Shown here one piece after another: positions 44,436 to 52,535 of a stretch of DNA of 64,000 nt. The stretch comes from Pyxidicoccus fallax. Its GTDB lineage: Bacteria > Myxococcota > Myxococcia > Myxococcales > Myxococcaceae. The translations under genes were made by a program, and so were the position numbers. The stretch spans positions 1-64,000 of the forward strand of contig NZ_JABBJJ010000023.1 in assembly GCF_012933655.1 (NCBI RefSeq), in the 5' to 3' direction. Within the stretch, counting starts at the first letter, position 1. Every line of letters begins with the position of its first letter. The notes beneath the pieces were generated by a model. The model did no database searches, had not been told where the DNA came from, and worked only from the letters and a program-made list of their open reading frames with translations.

Positions 44436-44903
44436 ATGGCCAATTCCGTAGGCGTCAACAAGCGCTCCGTCGTCACCAAGGACAGCAACGGTGTCACGGT
44501 GGCATTCCCAGACATCTGCAAAACGCCTGGGCCCGGCAGTCCCCTTCCCATCCCCTACCCCAACATCGCCCGGTCCTCGGACACCGCCAGCGGGAGCAAG
44601 AAGGTCACCGTCGAAGGCAACCCTGTCTGCCTGAACGACTCGAACTTCAGCACCAGCACGGGAGACGAGGCGGGCACCGCGGGCGGTGGAGTGGCTTCGG
44701 GCGCGACGAAGGGCAAGGCCGAGTTCGTGAACTTCTCCTTCGACGTGGAGATCGAAGGCAAGAACGTCGCGCGAGCGTTCGACCTGATGCTCCACAACGA
44801 CAAGAACACGCCCCCCGTGCCCTTGATGCAGCCGCCCGTCATGGCCGGCAGCAAGGAGCACCGGAAGCCGAAGTGCCGGTACTGCGAGAAGGAACTCCGG
44901 TAG
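44436..44903 (+). CDS. PAAR-like protein (DUF4150)
   Basis: A 155-residue PAAR-like spike protein of the DUF4150 type: MANSVGVNKRSVVTKDSNG at the start, TVAFPDICKTPGPGSP, PIPYPNIARSSD and VTVEGNPVCLNDSNFSTSTGDEAG, then a KGKAEFVNFSFDVEIEGK strand region. A CRYCEKEL tail at the C-terminus could bind metal. DUF4150 proteins sit at the tip of type VI secretion (or related contractile) spikes and carry toxins encoded downstream. Here the toxin is encoded separately, at 45470. No other secretion apparatus gene is in the window. The gene begins the effector island. Confidence 0.9.
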   Translation: MANSVGVNKRSVVTKDSNGVTVAFPDICKTPGPGSPLPIPYPNIARSSDTASGSKKVTVEGNPVCLNDSNFSTSTGDEAGTAGGGVASGATKGKAEFVNFSFDVEIEGKNVARAFDLMLHNDKNTPPVPLMQPPVMAGSKEHRKPKCRYCEKELR

Positions 44904-44922
44904 CTCTCGGGAGTCCATCGTC

Positions 44923-45450
44923 ATGACATCTCCCAAGGACGACGGACGGCCGGCACCCGCACGGGCCGCGCTGGAAGAGGCACTCCCCCCATCCCCGGGC
45001 CTGCGGATAGGCCAGGTGGTCGGCGTGGATGCCGACGGCGAGCCACTGGTTGAGCTGGAGGGAAGCGCCGTAGGCCCCCTGCGGACGCGCCGGGTGACCC
45101 ACCTGGACAGGCAGGCCCTCCAGGCCGCGGTGGCCTCGCGCCAGTCGGCCGTCCTGCTCTTCGAGGAGGGCTGCCCCACCCTGCCCATCCTGCTCGGGCT
45201 CGTGCACTCCACCGGCGAGACGCCTCTCATCGACGCCGTCCTCGAGCAGTCCTTTTCCAGTGTCCCCACCCAGGCGCGAGTGGACGGCCGGCAGGTCGTC
45301 ATCGAGGGCCGCGAGGAGGTCATCCTCCAGTGCGGCAAGGCCCGGCTCACCCTGAAGCGGGACGGACAGGTGCTGTTGCGAGGCGTCACCATCCGGACCG
45401 AGGCCCAGGAGCTCCACCGCATCAAGGGCGGCAAGGTCAAGATCAACTGA
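44923..45450 (+). CDS. DUF6484 protein (spike-associated)
   Basis: A 175-residue protein with the DUF6484 pattern: GLRIGQVVGVDADGEPLVEL near residue 27, TRRVTHLDRQALQAAVASRQSAVLLFEEG, PILLGLVH, and a C-terminal run of beta-strands (VDGRQVVIEGREEVILQCGKARLTLKRDGQVLLRG, then LHRIKGGKVKIN) resembling the extended strands of VgrG-type spikes. It is typically encoded with DUF4150 and DUF2169 proteins, and probably links spike and cargo. It is 19 bases after the DUF4150 gene and 19 before the toxin gene. Confidence 0.85.
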   Translation: MTSPKDDGRPAPARAALEEALPPSPGLRIGQVVGVDADGEPLVELEGSAVGPLRTRRVTHLDRQALQAAVASRQSAVLLFEEGCPTLPILLGLVHSTGETPLIDAVLEQSFSSVPTQARVDGRQVVIEGREEVILQCGKARLTLKRDGQVLLRGVTIRTEAQELHRIKGGKVKIN

Positions 45451-45469
45451 CGACGTTCAGGGAACCGCC

Positions 45470-46240
45470 ATGGATAGAGAAGCCGCTGGAGAGTGGCATG
45501 GCTGGGACACGCAGCAACTGGAAGACCTGCACCTGGTGAATGGCCAGGCAGCCAGCAACAAGGGATGCCTGACCCCACACCGGCGAAAGAAGAAGGGGCA
45601 TCACTGCAGTTACCACTGGCACGCATTCATGCGGGCTCAGGGCGCGGATGCGGCGCGGTATGTGTGGCCTTCCAAGAGCGAGGTCCCTGAACCGCAGCCC
45701 CGAGCTGAAGGGAAGTGGGATCCCGAGAACTGGATCCTCTCCGCCAACAAGAGGCACGTCAGTTACTACCCTCGTGAGGCACACCACATTGTTCCCTTCG
45801 AGAGCCTGACCACCGCGCTCTGCACGGCCACGAGCGGGGACAAGAACAAGACGGATGACAACAAGCTGAAGGAGCTTCGCGGGGGACTGCTCAAGAATGG
45901 CTACAACATCAACGACGAACACAACATGGCCTATCTGCCATCCCATCCGGACCATGCGAAGGCCCTGCGGCTGCCGTACCACAAGGGCAGGCATGGCACG
46001 TACAGCGACTACGTCGAGAAGCAGCTCGACGTCATCTTCTCGGGGATGCAGGACGCCATCGACAACCACCGCGATGGCACTGGAGATGCCCCCAACTACA
46101 AGCAGTGCGCCCAGCGCATCAAGGTCCTCTCCAGGCGCCTCCGCAAAGCCATCCTGCAAGCGCACCTTCCGGAAGACCGGGTCAATGGCACACACGATAC
46201 CCTCAAGGCACTCGCGGCACGGCTGAAGCACACCTTCTAG
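45470..46240 (+). CDS. AHH-family nuclease toxin
   Basis: A 256-residue predicted effector nuclease. REAHHIVPFES near residues 102-112 contains the AHH catalytic motif of the HNH/ENDO VII toxin superfamily; HNMAYLPSHPDHAK and PYHKGRHGTYSDYV supply the downstream conserved residues. The N-terminal 90 residues are basic and rich in His (KKKGHHCSYHWHAF), with no signal peptide, as expected for spike-delivered cargo. Its G+C is visibly below that of neighbouring genes, which suggests recent transfer. The cognate immunity is most likely the next gene. Confidence 0.88.
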   Translation: MDREAAGEWHGWDTQQLEDLHLVNGQAASNKGCLTPHRRKKKGHHCSYHWHAFMRAQGADAARYVWPSKSEVPEPQPRAEGKWDPENWILSANKRHVSYYPREAHHIVPFESLTTALCTATSGDKNKTDDNKLKELRGGLLKNGYNINDEHNMAYLPSHPDHAKALRLPYHKGRHGTYSDYVEKQLDVIFSGMQDAIDNHRDGTGDAPNYKQCAQRIKVLSRRLRKAILQAHLPEDRVNGTHDTLKALAARLKHTF

Positions 46241-46253
46241 CCTGGGGACGAGC

Positions 46254-46835
46254 ATGCGCCACTTCGTACTCAATACGATGGGGAACTTCGACGACGACGA
46301 CCTGTGCCTCCTGCGCAACTTCGTCGACGGCATCGGAATGAAGGGCTGGCGTGTCCACAAGGGAGAGCCGCTGGCACCCGTCTATCCCCAAGACGCGAAG
46401 GTCTTCATGAGCGACGACAGCCCGGGCATCAAGCTGTCCTCGCTCATCGGAAATACCGTGAACATGCTTCTCGTCTCCAGGGAGCTCAAGGAGACCATCG
46501 AGAAGCACTGCGGGAACAGCGCCGAGTACCTTCCCCTCTCCATCTATGACCACCGCAAGCGGCTGTACGGGCGGGACTACACGCTCATCAACCCGCTGCG
46601 CATCCATGACTGCCTCGACTTCAAGGCGAGCGACATCGACTGGGACGAGGAGAACCCCGACGAGATTCTCTACGTCGCCAGGCGCATCCTGGCGCGTGAG
46701 AAGCTGAAGGACGCTCCGCCACTGTTCCGGATCGCCAGGGACACCAGCACCTATGTCGTGGGCGAGGCCCTCGCCTCGGAGATGCAGCAGCGAGGCTTCA
46801 CCAACGTCGTCCTGATTGAGCTCCCGATCCGGTAG
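46254..46835 (+). CDS. Imm11-like immunity protein (DUF1629)
   Basis: A 193-residue cytoplasmic protein resembling the Imm11/DUF1629 family. Features are the KLSSLIGNTVNMLLVSRELKETIEK segment, YLPLSIYDHRKRLYGRDYTLINPL and the conserved C-terminal IFRI-like LFRIARDTSTYVVGEALASEMQQRGFTNVVLIEL. It begins 13 bases after the AHH nuclease gene, the standard toxin-immunity order. It probably binds and blocks that nuclease in the producing cell and its siblings; the pairing is inferred from order. Codon use is mixed, like the toxin gene. Confidence 0.85.
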   Translation: MRHFVLNTMGNFDDDDLCLLRNFVDGIGMKGWRVHKGEPLAPVYPQDAKVFMSDDSPGIKLSSLIGNTVNMLLVSRELKETIEKHCGNSAEYLPLSIYDHRKRLYGRDYTLINPLRIHDCLDFKASDIDWDEENPDEILYVARRILAREKLKDAPPLFRIARDTSTYVVGEALASEMQQRGFTNVVLIELPIR

Positions 46836-46850
46836 CGCGGAGGTCCTGCC

Positions 46851-48140
46851 GTGCCGGGAGCCAAGCTGCCAAGGATTGCCTGGGACGTCCTTGAGGAGCA
46901 CCTCGACGAGGCCGCCTTCCTGTGGAGACAGCGCGAGCGCTCCCTGCGGTCACCGGAGGAGACGCTGGACGACGTGGCCTCGGGCGACGAGCGCAGGTTG
47001 CTGGCGCACCTGGACGCGCTGTGCATCGGCGGCGGGGCCGTGACCAGGCGCCTCCTCCTTCCGTCCCTGGAAGGCCCCGACGAGACGCGAATCCCTCCCG
47101 CGGCCTGGGTGCTCCTGGAGTCCGGAGAAGCCGACCTGCTGCCCGCGGTCCTGGACGTGCTGGCTCACGGAGACGACTCCCAACGCAAAGGTATCCAGCA
47201 GGCCGCGCGGCTCTGCACGCGGCAGGAGCTGGACTCCGCCCTGAGAGGCCTCCTCCCGGACGCGGCCCCTGCCGTTCAGCGAGTCCTGCTGGCCATCCTC
47301 GGCTTCCGTCAGGTCGACCCCGGCCCCATCCTGGAGGCGCTCGCCGGAGAGGACGATCCGCTCCTCGCCGCCGCGTGCCTCGACGCGGCCCGCTTCACGA
47401 CACAGCCACGGGCGGACCGGCTCATCCAGCGAGGGCTCGAGTCACCCCATCCCCAGGTTCGGGATGCCTCCATCCTCACGGGACTGATTCATGGGTACCG
47501 CGCGGCCTGGGCGCGCTGCGTACGCGTGGTACGCGACCAGGAACCTCAAGGCGAGCTCGCCCTGCTCCTGCTGGCGGTCGGAGGACATCCCCGGCACGAG
47601 GCACTGCTCCTCCAGGCGCTGGCGACTCCAGCCCTGCACACCCAGGCGCTCTGGGCGTTGGGCTTCAGCGGCCGACTTTGCGCCGCGGAGGCGCTCCTCG
47701 AGGTGCTGAAGGCCGAGCCGAGCTGGCTCGCCGCCGACGCCTTCCGCGCCATCACCGGCTTTCCTCTCGCGTCCGCGCTCCTCCGCGGCGAGACGGAAGA
47801 GGAGGAAGCAGTCCTCGATGACGGCCCCCCCGCGCTTCCCTGGCGCGTCAACGTGAGCGTGGTGGAAGACTGGTGGAAGGAGGAACGACGGCGCTTCGCT
47901 CCGGACGCTCGCTACCTCCATGGCCAGCCCTGGTCCCCGGACGCGCTCCTCCTCGCGCTCGCGCAGGCGCCCATGTGTCATCGCTCCGTGTTCGCCATGG
48001 AGTTGGCCGTGCGCAGCCAGGGGACCGCCAACATCGAGACGGCGGCGTGGAGCCATACCCAGCGGGCCGGCCTTTCCCGTGCTCGCGAGCGGCGGTGGAC
48101 CGGCTCGGCGAGCCCTTTCGAGGCCCTGTTACGCCGCTGA
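46851..48140 (+). CDS. TIGR02270-family protein (HEAT-repeat-like)
   Basis: A 429-residue protein with a GTG start after CGGAGGT. IAWDVLEEHLDEAAFLWRQRERSLRSP at the start matches TIGR02270 proteins, which are found in DUF4150/DUF2169-type effector clusters. The body is composed of HEAT-like helical repeats, for example LLQALATPALHTQALWALGFSGRLCAAEALLEVL. The C-terminal section has PDARYLHGQPWSPDALLLALAQAPMCHRSVFAMELAVRS and TAAWSHTQRAG-like (ETAAWSHTQRAG). Probably a chaperone or adaptor for effector loading; this is inferred from association, not shown. Confidence 0.85.
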   Translation: MPGAKLPRIAWDVLEEHLDEAAFLWRQRERSLRSPEETLDDVASGDERRLLAHLDALCIGGGAVTRRLLLPSLEGPDETRIPPAAWVLLESGEADLLPAVLDVLAHGDDSQRKGIQQAARLCTRQELDSALRGLLPDAAPAVQRVLLAILGFRQVDPGPILEALAGEDDPLLAAACLDAARFTTQPRADRLIQRGLESPHPQVRDASILTGLIHGYRAAWARCVRVVRDQEPQGELALLLLAVGGHPRHEALLLQALATPALHTQALWALGFSGRLCAAEALLEVLKAEPSWLAADAFRAITGFPLASALLRGETEEEEAVLDDGPPALPWRVNVSVVEDWWKEERRRFAPDARYLHGQPWSPDALLLALAQAPMCHRSVFAMELAVRSQGTANIETAAWSHTQRAGLSRARERRWTGSASPFEALLRR

Positions 48141-48167
48141 TTCCTCTCGAGTCTCCGGAGCGCCATC

Positions 48168-49289
48168 ATGGCCATGAACAGCACGCGCACCGTCATCACC
48201 GGGATGGGTGCCGTCACCTCCGTCGGCCCGAGCGCGTCCCCGGCCTGTGCGGCCATCCTCGCCGGCATCTCCCGGCCACGACAGGTGACCTGGTTCAAGG
48301 TCCTGGATGAGGAAGCCCACGCACTCGTGCCGCTGGTGGGCCATCCCATCCAGGGGTACACCGAGGGATTCGTCGGTGAGGGGCGCTGGCTGCGCCTTGC
48401 CCTGGGCTGTGTCCTCGACCTGCTGGAGCACCCGGAGGTGCCGACGTCCTCCGACCGGGAGTTCTGGGAGAGGACCGGCCTTCTGGTGGCGACGCCCTGT
48501 CCGCTGGGCGAGCAGCGAGCGCTGGAGTTCCCTTCCGGCCTGGAGCTGGCGCGCAAGCTCCGGTCCGCGGCGCGGTTGCCCCTCGACGAGCGCGGGCTGG
48601 GAACCGTGAGCTTCGGACACACAGGGGCCGCCGCCGCGATTCAGCGCGGACTCGAACTGCTCGCCAGCTCCCGACTGGAGCGGCTCCTCATCGTCGCGGC
48701 GGATTCCTACCTCGACCTGGATGTCCTGGAGGAGCTCGCCGACGGCAGACGCCTGAAGACCGACGAGGCTCCCCTGGGCCTGATGCCGGGGGAAGCCGGT
48801 GCGTGCTTCCTCCTCGAGCTGGAGGCGAGCGCGCGAAGACGGAAGGCCACCGCCCTGGCCACCGTGTCGGGCGTGGCGACGGGCCGGGAGGCGAATCACC
48901 GCCAGGCACGAGGACAGAACACGGGAACGGGCCTCGCGCACTGCGTCCGAGAGGCACTCGCTCCGACCCACGCTTCCTCCCGCTTCGAGGGCACCTGCTT
49001 CCTGGACCTGAATGGGGAGCACTGGCGCGCCAACGAGTGGGGCTGCGCTCGCGTCCGGCTGACGGACCTGCTCGGTGAACCGGAGCTGCGGTACCCATGC
49101 ACCTACGTCGGCGACACGGGCGCTGCGAGTGGAGCGGTAGGCGTGTGCCTGGCGCTCCATGCCCTGACGCGAGGGTTCGCGGCACGAGGGGAGGCCCTGG
49201 TCCTGTCGAGCTCCGAGCAGGGCGAGGTGGGAAGCATCCTCCTCGGCGCATCCACGCCCATGCGGACTCCCATCTCCTCGAAAGGCTGA
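48168..49289 (+). CDS. Ketoacyl-synthase-like protein with all catalytic residues replaced
   Basis: A 373-residue thiolase-fold protein. TRTVITGMGAVTSVG at the N-terminus is the classic ketoacyl-synthase opening. The region that should hold the nucleophile reads GTVSFGHTGAAAAIQRGLE, with His151 where the catalytic Cys (STACAT) belongs. The first catalytic His (NAHGT) is Glu284 in LNGEHW, and the second (GHTLGAAG) is Asp316 in GDTGAASGAVG. The structure-supporting glycines remain. So it is not a working condensing enzyme and probably acts as a scaffold or binding protein. It lies 27 bases after TIGR02270 and four before the Imm49-like gene, in the effector island. Start could be 48174. Confidence 0.82.
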   Translation: MAMNSTRTVITGMGAVTSVGPSASPACAAILAGISRPRQVTWFKVLDEEAHALVPLVGHPIQGYTEGFVGEGRWLRLALGCVLDLLEHPEVPTSSDREFWERTGLLVATPCPLGEQRALEFPSGLELARKLRSAARLPLDERGLGTVSFGHTGAAAAIQRGLELLASSRLERLLIVAADSYLDLDVLEELADGRRLKTDEAPLGLMPGEAGACFLLELEASARRRKATALATVSGVATGREANHRQARGQNTGTGLAHCVREALAPTHASSRFEGTCFLDLNGEHWRANEWGCARVRLTDLLGEPELRYPCTYVGDTGAASGAVGVCLALHALTRGFAARGEALVLSSSEQGEVGSILLGASTPMRTPISSKG

Positions 49290-49293
49290 AGCC

Positions 49294-50064
49294 ATGACCT
49301 CGCTCCAACTGCCTCTCTTCCGCGAAGTGGCCTTGAGTGAGAATGAGCGCCTCATCCACCACGTCCTCGGCGAGCGGCCTTCGTCCAAGGCAGTGCTGGA
49401 CGTCTGCCGCAACTTCCGGATGGCGGGCATCTGCTCCCTTTTTCTCCATGGGACACCGGAAGACTTCCACTGGCGCCTGCACCAGGGAGCCCGGTGCTAC
49501 GCCCACTTCCTGCCGCGCTTCGACGAGGGCTCGACGCTGACGAGCCGGGCCCTGCCGTTCTTCGACGCGGTCGCCGTGCAAGACCTGGAGGCGGCGCACG
49601 GCATCGCCCGGCACTCACGGCGGACGTGGGGTGAGGGACTCGAATACGAGGAGGACTTCCTCTTCGTCGAGTTCCTCATGAGGCATTTCTTCCTGGAGAC
49701 GCCAGACGCGGAGTGCCACCGGCTGCTCGAACGCTACGAGGAAGCCCTGCGGGGAGCCGAGGACTTCAGGCTGGGCGTGTGCAAGGCCTTGCTGGAATCC
49801 GACACGGAGTCCTTCGGTGCGGCACTGACGGACTTCCTCCGCGAGCGACGAGACCGACTCGCGGGCGTCGCCTCGCGAGGACATATGGAGGAAGAACTCC
49901 TCGCGACCGAGGGCCAGCTCTCCGTGGAGGGGCTTGCCCTGGTGCGGCTCGCCGAGCAGAAGGGCATCGCCACGGAGGTGGACTACCTCCATGTGCCCTC
50001 CATCGCCCGGGAGCCTCCGAGCAGGACCTTCCAGCCGAAATCCTGGAGACAGGTCCACCCGTAG
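49294..50064 (+). CDS. Imm49-like immunity protein
   Basis: A 256-residue soluble protein. The C-terminal SVEGLALVRLAEQKGIATEVDYLHVPSIAR and the region LPFFDAVAVQDLEAAHGIA with EEDFLFVEFLMRHFF resemble the Imm49 family. The rest is helical (ECHRLLERYEEALRGAEDFRLGVCKALLES). The gene follows the ketoacyl-synthase-like gene by four bases and is translationally linked to it. No further toxin gene is present, so it is either an orphan immunity against a toxin encoded elsewhere or protects against another product of the island. Assignment is by pattern only. Confidence 0.75.
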   Translation: MTSLQLPLFREVALSENERLIHHVLGERPSSKAVLDVCRNFRMAGICSLFLHGTPEDFHWRLHQGARCYAHFLPRFDEGSTLTSRALPFFDAVAVQDLEAAHGIARHSRRTWGEGLEYEEDFLFVEFLMRHFFLETPDAECHRLLERYEEALRGAEDFRLGVCKALLESDTESFGAALTDFLRERRDRLAGVASRGHMEEELLATEGQLSVEGLALVRLAEQKGIATEVDYLHVPSIAREPPSRTFQPKSWRQVHP

Positions 50065-50079
50065 CGCGCCTGGAGGCCC

Positions 50080-50976
50080 CTACTCCACCAGCTTCAGCCA
50101 GTCGTCCTCTTCCGCGAACAGGCGCGCGCCCAGGCGCACGCACACGTCCGGGTGGGCCTGCGCCGCGGGTCCGCCCACCCAGATGGGCACACCCTCGGGC
50201 ATCGCCTCCATGACTCGCGCCAGCGTGTCCTGGAACAGCTCCGCGCCCCGGTGGTTCACCGCCGACAGGCCCACCAGGTCCGGCCGCAATCGCGCCACCG
50301 CGCGCCCCAGGTCCGTGGCCGGCATGCGCTGCCCCAGCAGCGTCACCCGAAAGCCCGAGTGCCGCAGCCGCAGCGCCACGCCCAAAAGCCCCAGCTCGTG
50401 CTCCTCGTCCGGGAAGCACGCCAGCAGCGCGTGCTTGCGCCCGGCGTTCGGCGCCGCGTGCAGCAGGCTCACCAGCCGCGCGCGCACCACCTGCGTCACC
50501 AGGTGCTCCTGCGCCACCGAGAGCTGCCCCGCATGCCAGCGCTCACCCACCTCGCGCTGCAAGGGGGCCAACACGTCGTCGAAGGCCCGCAGCGGTGGCA
50601 GCGCCGACAGCACCTCGTCCACCACCGCCGACACCCGCCCCTGGTCGTACGCCTCCGCCGCGGCCAACGCCGCCTCCAGCCAGGCCTCCAGATTCTGCCC
50701 ATGGCCGTTGCCTGGCGCCGCGGACGCCGGCTCCGCGTCCAGCTCCGCCAGCAGCTGGGGCAGCAGCTTCGCCGCCTCGCTGATGGCCACACCCTCGTCC
50801 GTCAGCTTCTTCAGCCGCTTGAGCAGCGCCACATCCCGGTCCGTATAGACGCGGTAGCCGGCCGGCGTGCGCTGGGGATTGAGCACCCCGTAGCGCCGCT
50901 CCCAGGCACGGATGAGCTCGACCCGGACTCCGGAGAGCTCGGCGGCGATGTGGATTCGATAGGTGCGCTCGGCCAT
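50080..50976 (-). CDS. carH: CarH: B12-dependent light-sensing MerR-type repressor
   Basis: A 298-residue repressor with an N-terminal MerR winged helix (IRAWERRYGVLNPQRTPAGYRVYTDRDVALL) and a cobalamin-binding C-terminus. The photoreceptor motif W-x9-EH is present as Trp147...Glu157-His158, and the lower axial ligand motif ExHxxG as Glu191-Glu-His193-Glu-Leu-Gly196; the 35-residue spacing between the two histidines equals that in Thermus CarH (recalled). Adenosylcobalamin in the dark makes it a DNA-binding tetramer that light disrupts. It is the last gene of the carotenoid operon, downstream of carA as in Myxococcus xanthus, and presumably represses the promoter at 61884. Confidence 0.95.
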   Translation of the reverse strand: MAERTYRIHIAAELSGVRVELIRAWERRYGVLNPQRTPAGYRVYTDRDVALLKRLKKLTDEGVAISEAAKLLPQLLAELDAEPASAAPGNGHGQNLEAWLEAALAAAEAYDQGRVSAVVDEVLSALPPLRAFDDVLAPLQREVGERWHAGQLSVAQEHLVTQVVRARLVSLLHAAPNAGRKHALLACFPDEEHELGLLGVALRLRHSGFRVTLLGQRMPATDLGRAVARLRPDLVGLSAVNHRGAELFQDTLARVMEAMPEGVPIWVGGPAAQAHPDVCVRLGARLFAEEDDWLKLVE

Positions 50977-50994
50977 GTCGCGGGTGGGAGGTGG

Positions 50995-51861
50995 CTAGGG
51001 ACGGTTCTGGGCGTTGCGTACCTGGTTCCAGATGGCGACGAGTTCGTCCGCGGACTCCGCGTACTGCGCACCGAGCGTGAACAGCGTCTTCAGGTGCTCG
51101 CGCGCGCCGGGCCCTCCTACCACGACGGGAAAGGGCGCGCAGGCCCGGAGCGCATCCCCCAGGACCTCCAGGAACTCCCCCGGCTCGCGGCGTCGCACGA
51201 AGGACAGCGCCACCACGTCCGGCTTCATCTGGTTGCAGGCCCCACGAAGCGCGTCCGCGGGCGTGTCCGCGCCCAGGAGCGTCACCCGCCAGCCCTTGCG
51301 CTTGAGGTGCACCCCCAGCGCCAGCAGTCCTCCCTCGTGGTGGTCCTTCGCCGGGCACGCCAGCAGCCCGCGCGGCCCGTCCGGCTCGCTCTCCATCGCG
51401 TCCAGCACCTGCCGCAGCCGGTGGCGGATGAAGGCCGACGCCATGTGCTCGCGCGCGATGTCCAGCCGCACGCCCATCTCCCGCAGGAGCGGCATGAGGA
51501 AGCGGTCGCAGTACGACTCCACGTCCATGGCGGCCTGCGCCTCGTCCAGCACGCGCGAGACCTCCTCGCCGTCCAGCACCATGACGGCGGACCAGAAGCG
51601 CTCGTTGAGCCGCTCCGGCTGGGGCAGTTCCTGCATCGGCGTGGCGCGCACCTGGGCGATGGCCTCGCTCACCGACAGGCCGTCCTGCTGGATGAGCCGC
51701 GCCACCCGGCGGATGGCCTCCACCTCGTCGCGCGAGTAGACGCGGTAGTTGTTGCCCTCCGAGCGGTGCGGACGCGGGAAGCCGTAGCGCCGCTCCCACG
51801 CGCGCAGTGTGGCCTCGCGGATGCCCGTCAGCCGGGCGATGGTGCGGATGCGCAGTGTCAT
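50995..51861 (-). CDS. carA: CarA: MerR-type repressor of the carotenoid operon
   Basis: A 288-residue paralogue of CarH, the length of M. xanthus CarA. The MerR region (IREATLRAWERRYGFPRPHRSEGNNYRVYSRDEVE) is followed by a cobalamin-like domain with DxHxxG at residues 173-178 (DHHEGG) and EH at 138-139, but the light-sensing Trp is replaced: position 128 is Glu. That agrees with the M. xanthus protein acting without B12, as I recall. It binds operator DNA and is antagonised by CarS in light; no carS is in the window. It starts inside the end of the acyltransferase gene. Confidence 0.95.
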   Translation of the reverse strand: MTLRIRTIARLTGIREATLRAWERRYGFPRPHRSEGNNYRVYSRDEVEAIRRVARLIQQDGLSVSEAIAQVRATPMQELPQPERLNERFWSAVMVLDGEEVSRVLDEAQAAMDVESYCDRFLMPLLREMGVRLDIAREHMASAFIRHRLRQVLDAMESEPDGPRGLLACPAKDHHEGGLLALGVHLKRKGWRVTLLGADTPADALRGACNQMKPDVVALSFVRRREPGEFLEVLGDALRACAPFPVVVGGPGAREHLKTLFTLGAQYAESADELVAIWNQVRNAQNRP

Positions 51862-52535
51862 CGCGCCATCCCCCGGGCGGCGTCCCAGCGCTCCGCCACG
51901 CCCCGCGCTCCGGACACCTTGCGCGAGAAGCCCTCCAGCGTCGTCACCGCCGCCAGCCGCTTCACCACCGCTTCCAACCCGTCCTGGAAGACCGACAGCG
52001 GACCGGGCGGGTGCGGCGTGCCCACCTCCAGGAGCACGTCCGGCCGCTCGTGCTCGAAGAAGGCATACCGGATGCCGATGGGCAGACACTCCACCTTGGA
52101 CACGCGCGCCAGCAGCTCCACGCCGCGCTCCAGCTGGAGCGGCAGCACGCCGAAGGGCCGGTGCTCGCCCTCGGGGAAGACGTACAGCGCCGCGCGCGGC
52201 TTGCGCAGCAGCTCCTTCGCGTAGCGCAGCGACTCCACCGACGACACCGCGTCCTTGCGGCGGATGCTGAAGGCGCCGATGCGCGCCAGGAAGCGGTAGC
52301 GCCGCAGGTTCTCCTCCTCCATGAGGCAGTAGCCGTCCCACCCCGTCACCTGGCCGAGCTGGTGCAGCACGAAGCCGTCCCACCAGTTGGAGTGGTTGAG
52401 GTACACGAGCCGTCCCACGCCGTCCGCGGGCAGCTCGCCGCGCAGCCACAGGCCGCGGAACGCCGAGCGGAACTTCCGCCCGATGTACGCGTCCAGCACC
52501 CACCCGAAGGGGCCTCCTTTCGCCGCGCGAATCAA
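51858..52535 (-). CDS. PlsC-like acyltransferase of the carotenoid operon
   Basis: A 225-residue protein with a TTG start at 52535, which overlaps the crtYd stop (TTGA) and begins exactly where coding conservation begins (LIRAAKGGPFGWVLDAYIGRKF). The acyltransferase motif HSNWWD, an H-x4-D, lies in YLNHSNWWDGF, and FPEGEH is the second motif. Preceding and following genes are carotenoid genes, and Myxococcus carotenoids are glucoside fatty-acid esters (recalled), so it probably acylates the sugar of the pigment. It could instead be a lipid acyltransferase. It overlaps carA by four bases. Confidence 0.85.
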   Translation of the reverse strand: MIRAAKGGPFGWVLDAYIGRKFRSAFRGLWLRGELPADGVGRLVYLNHSNWWDGFVLHQLGQVTGWDGYCLMEEENLRRYRFLARIGAFSIRRKDAVSSVESLRYAKELLRKPRAALYVFPEGEHRPFGVLPLQLERGVELLARVSKVECLPIGIRYAFFEHERPDVLLEVGTPHPPGPLSVFQDGLEAVVKRLAAVTTLEGFSRKVSGARGVAERWDAARGMAR

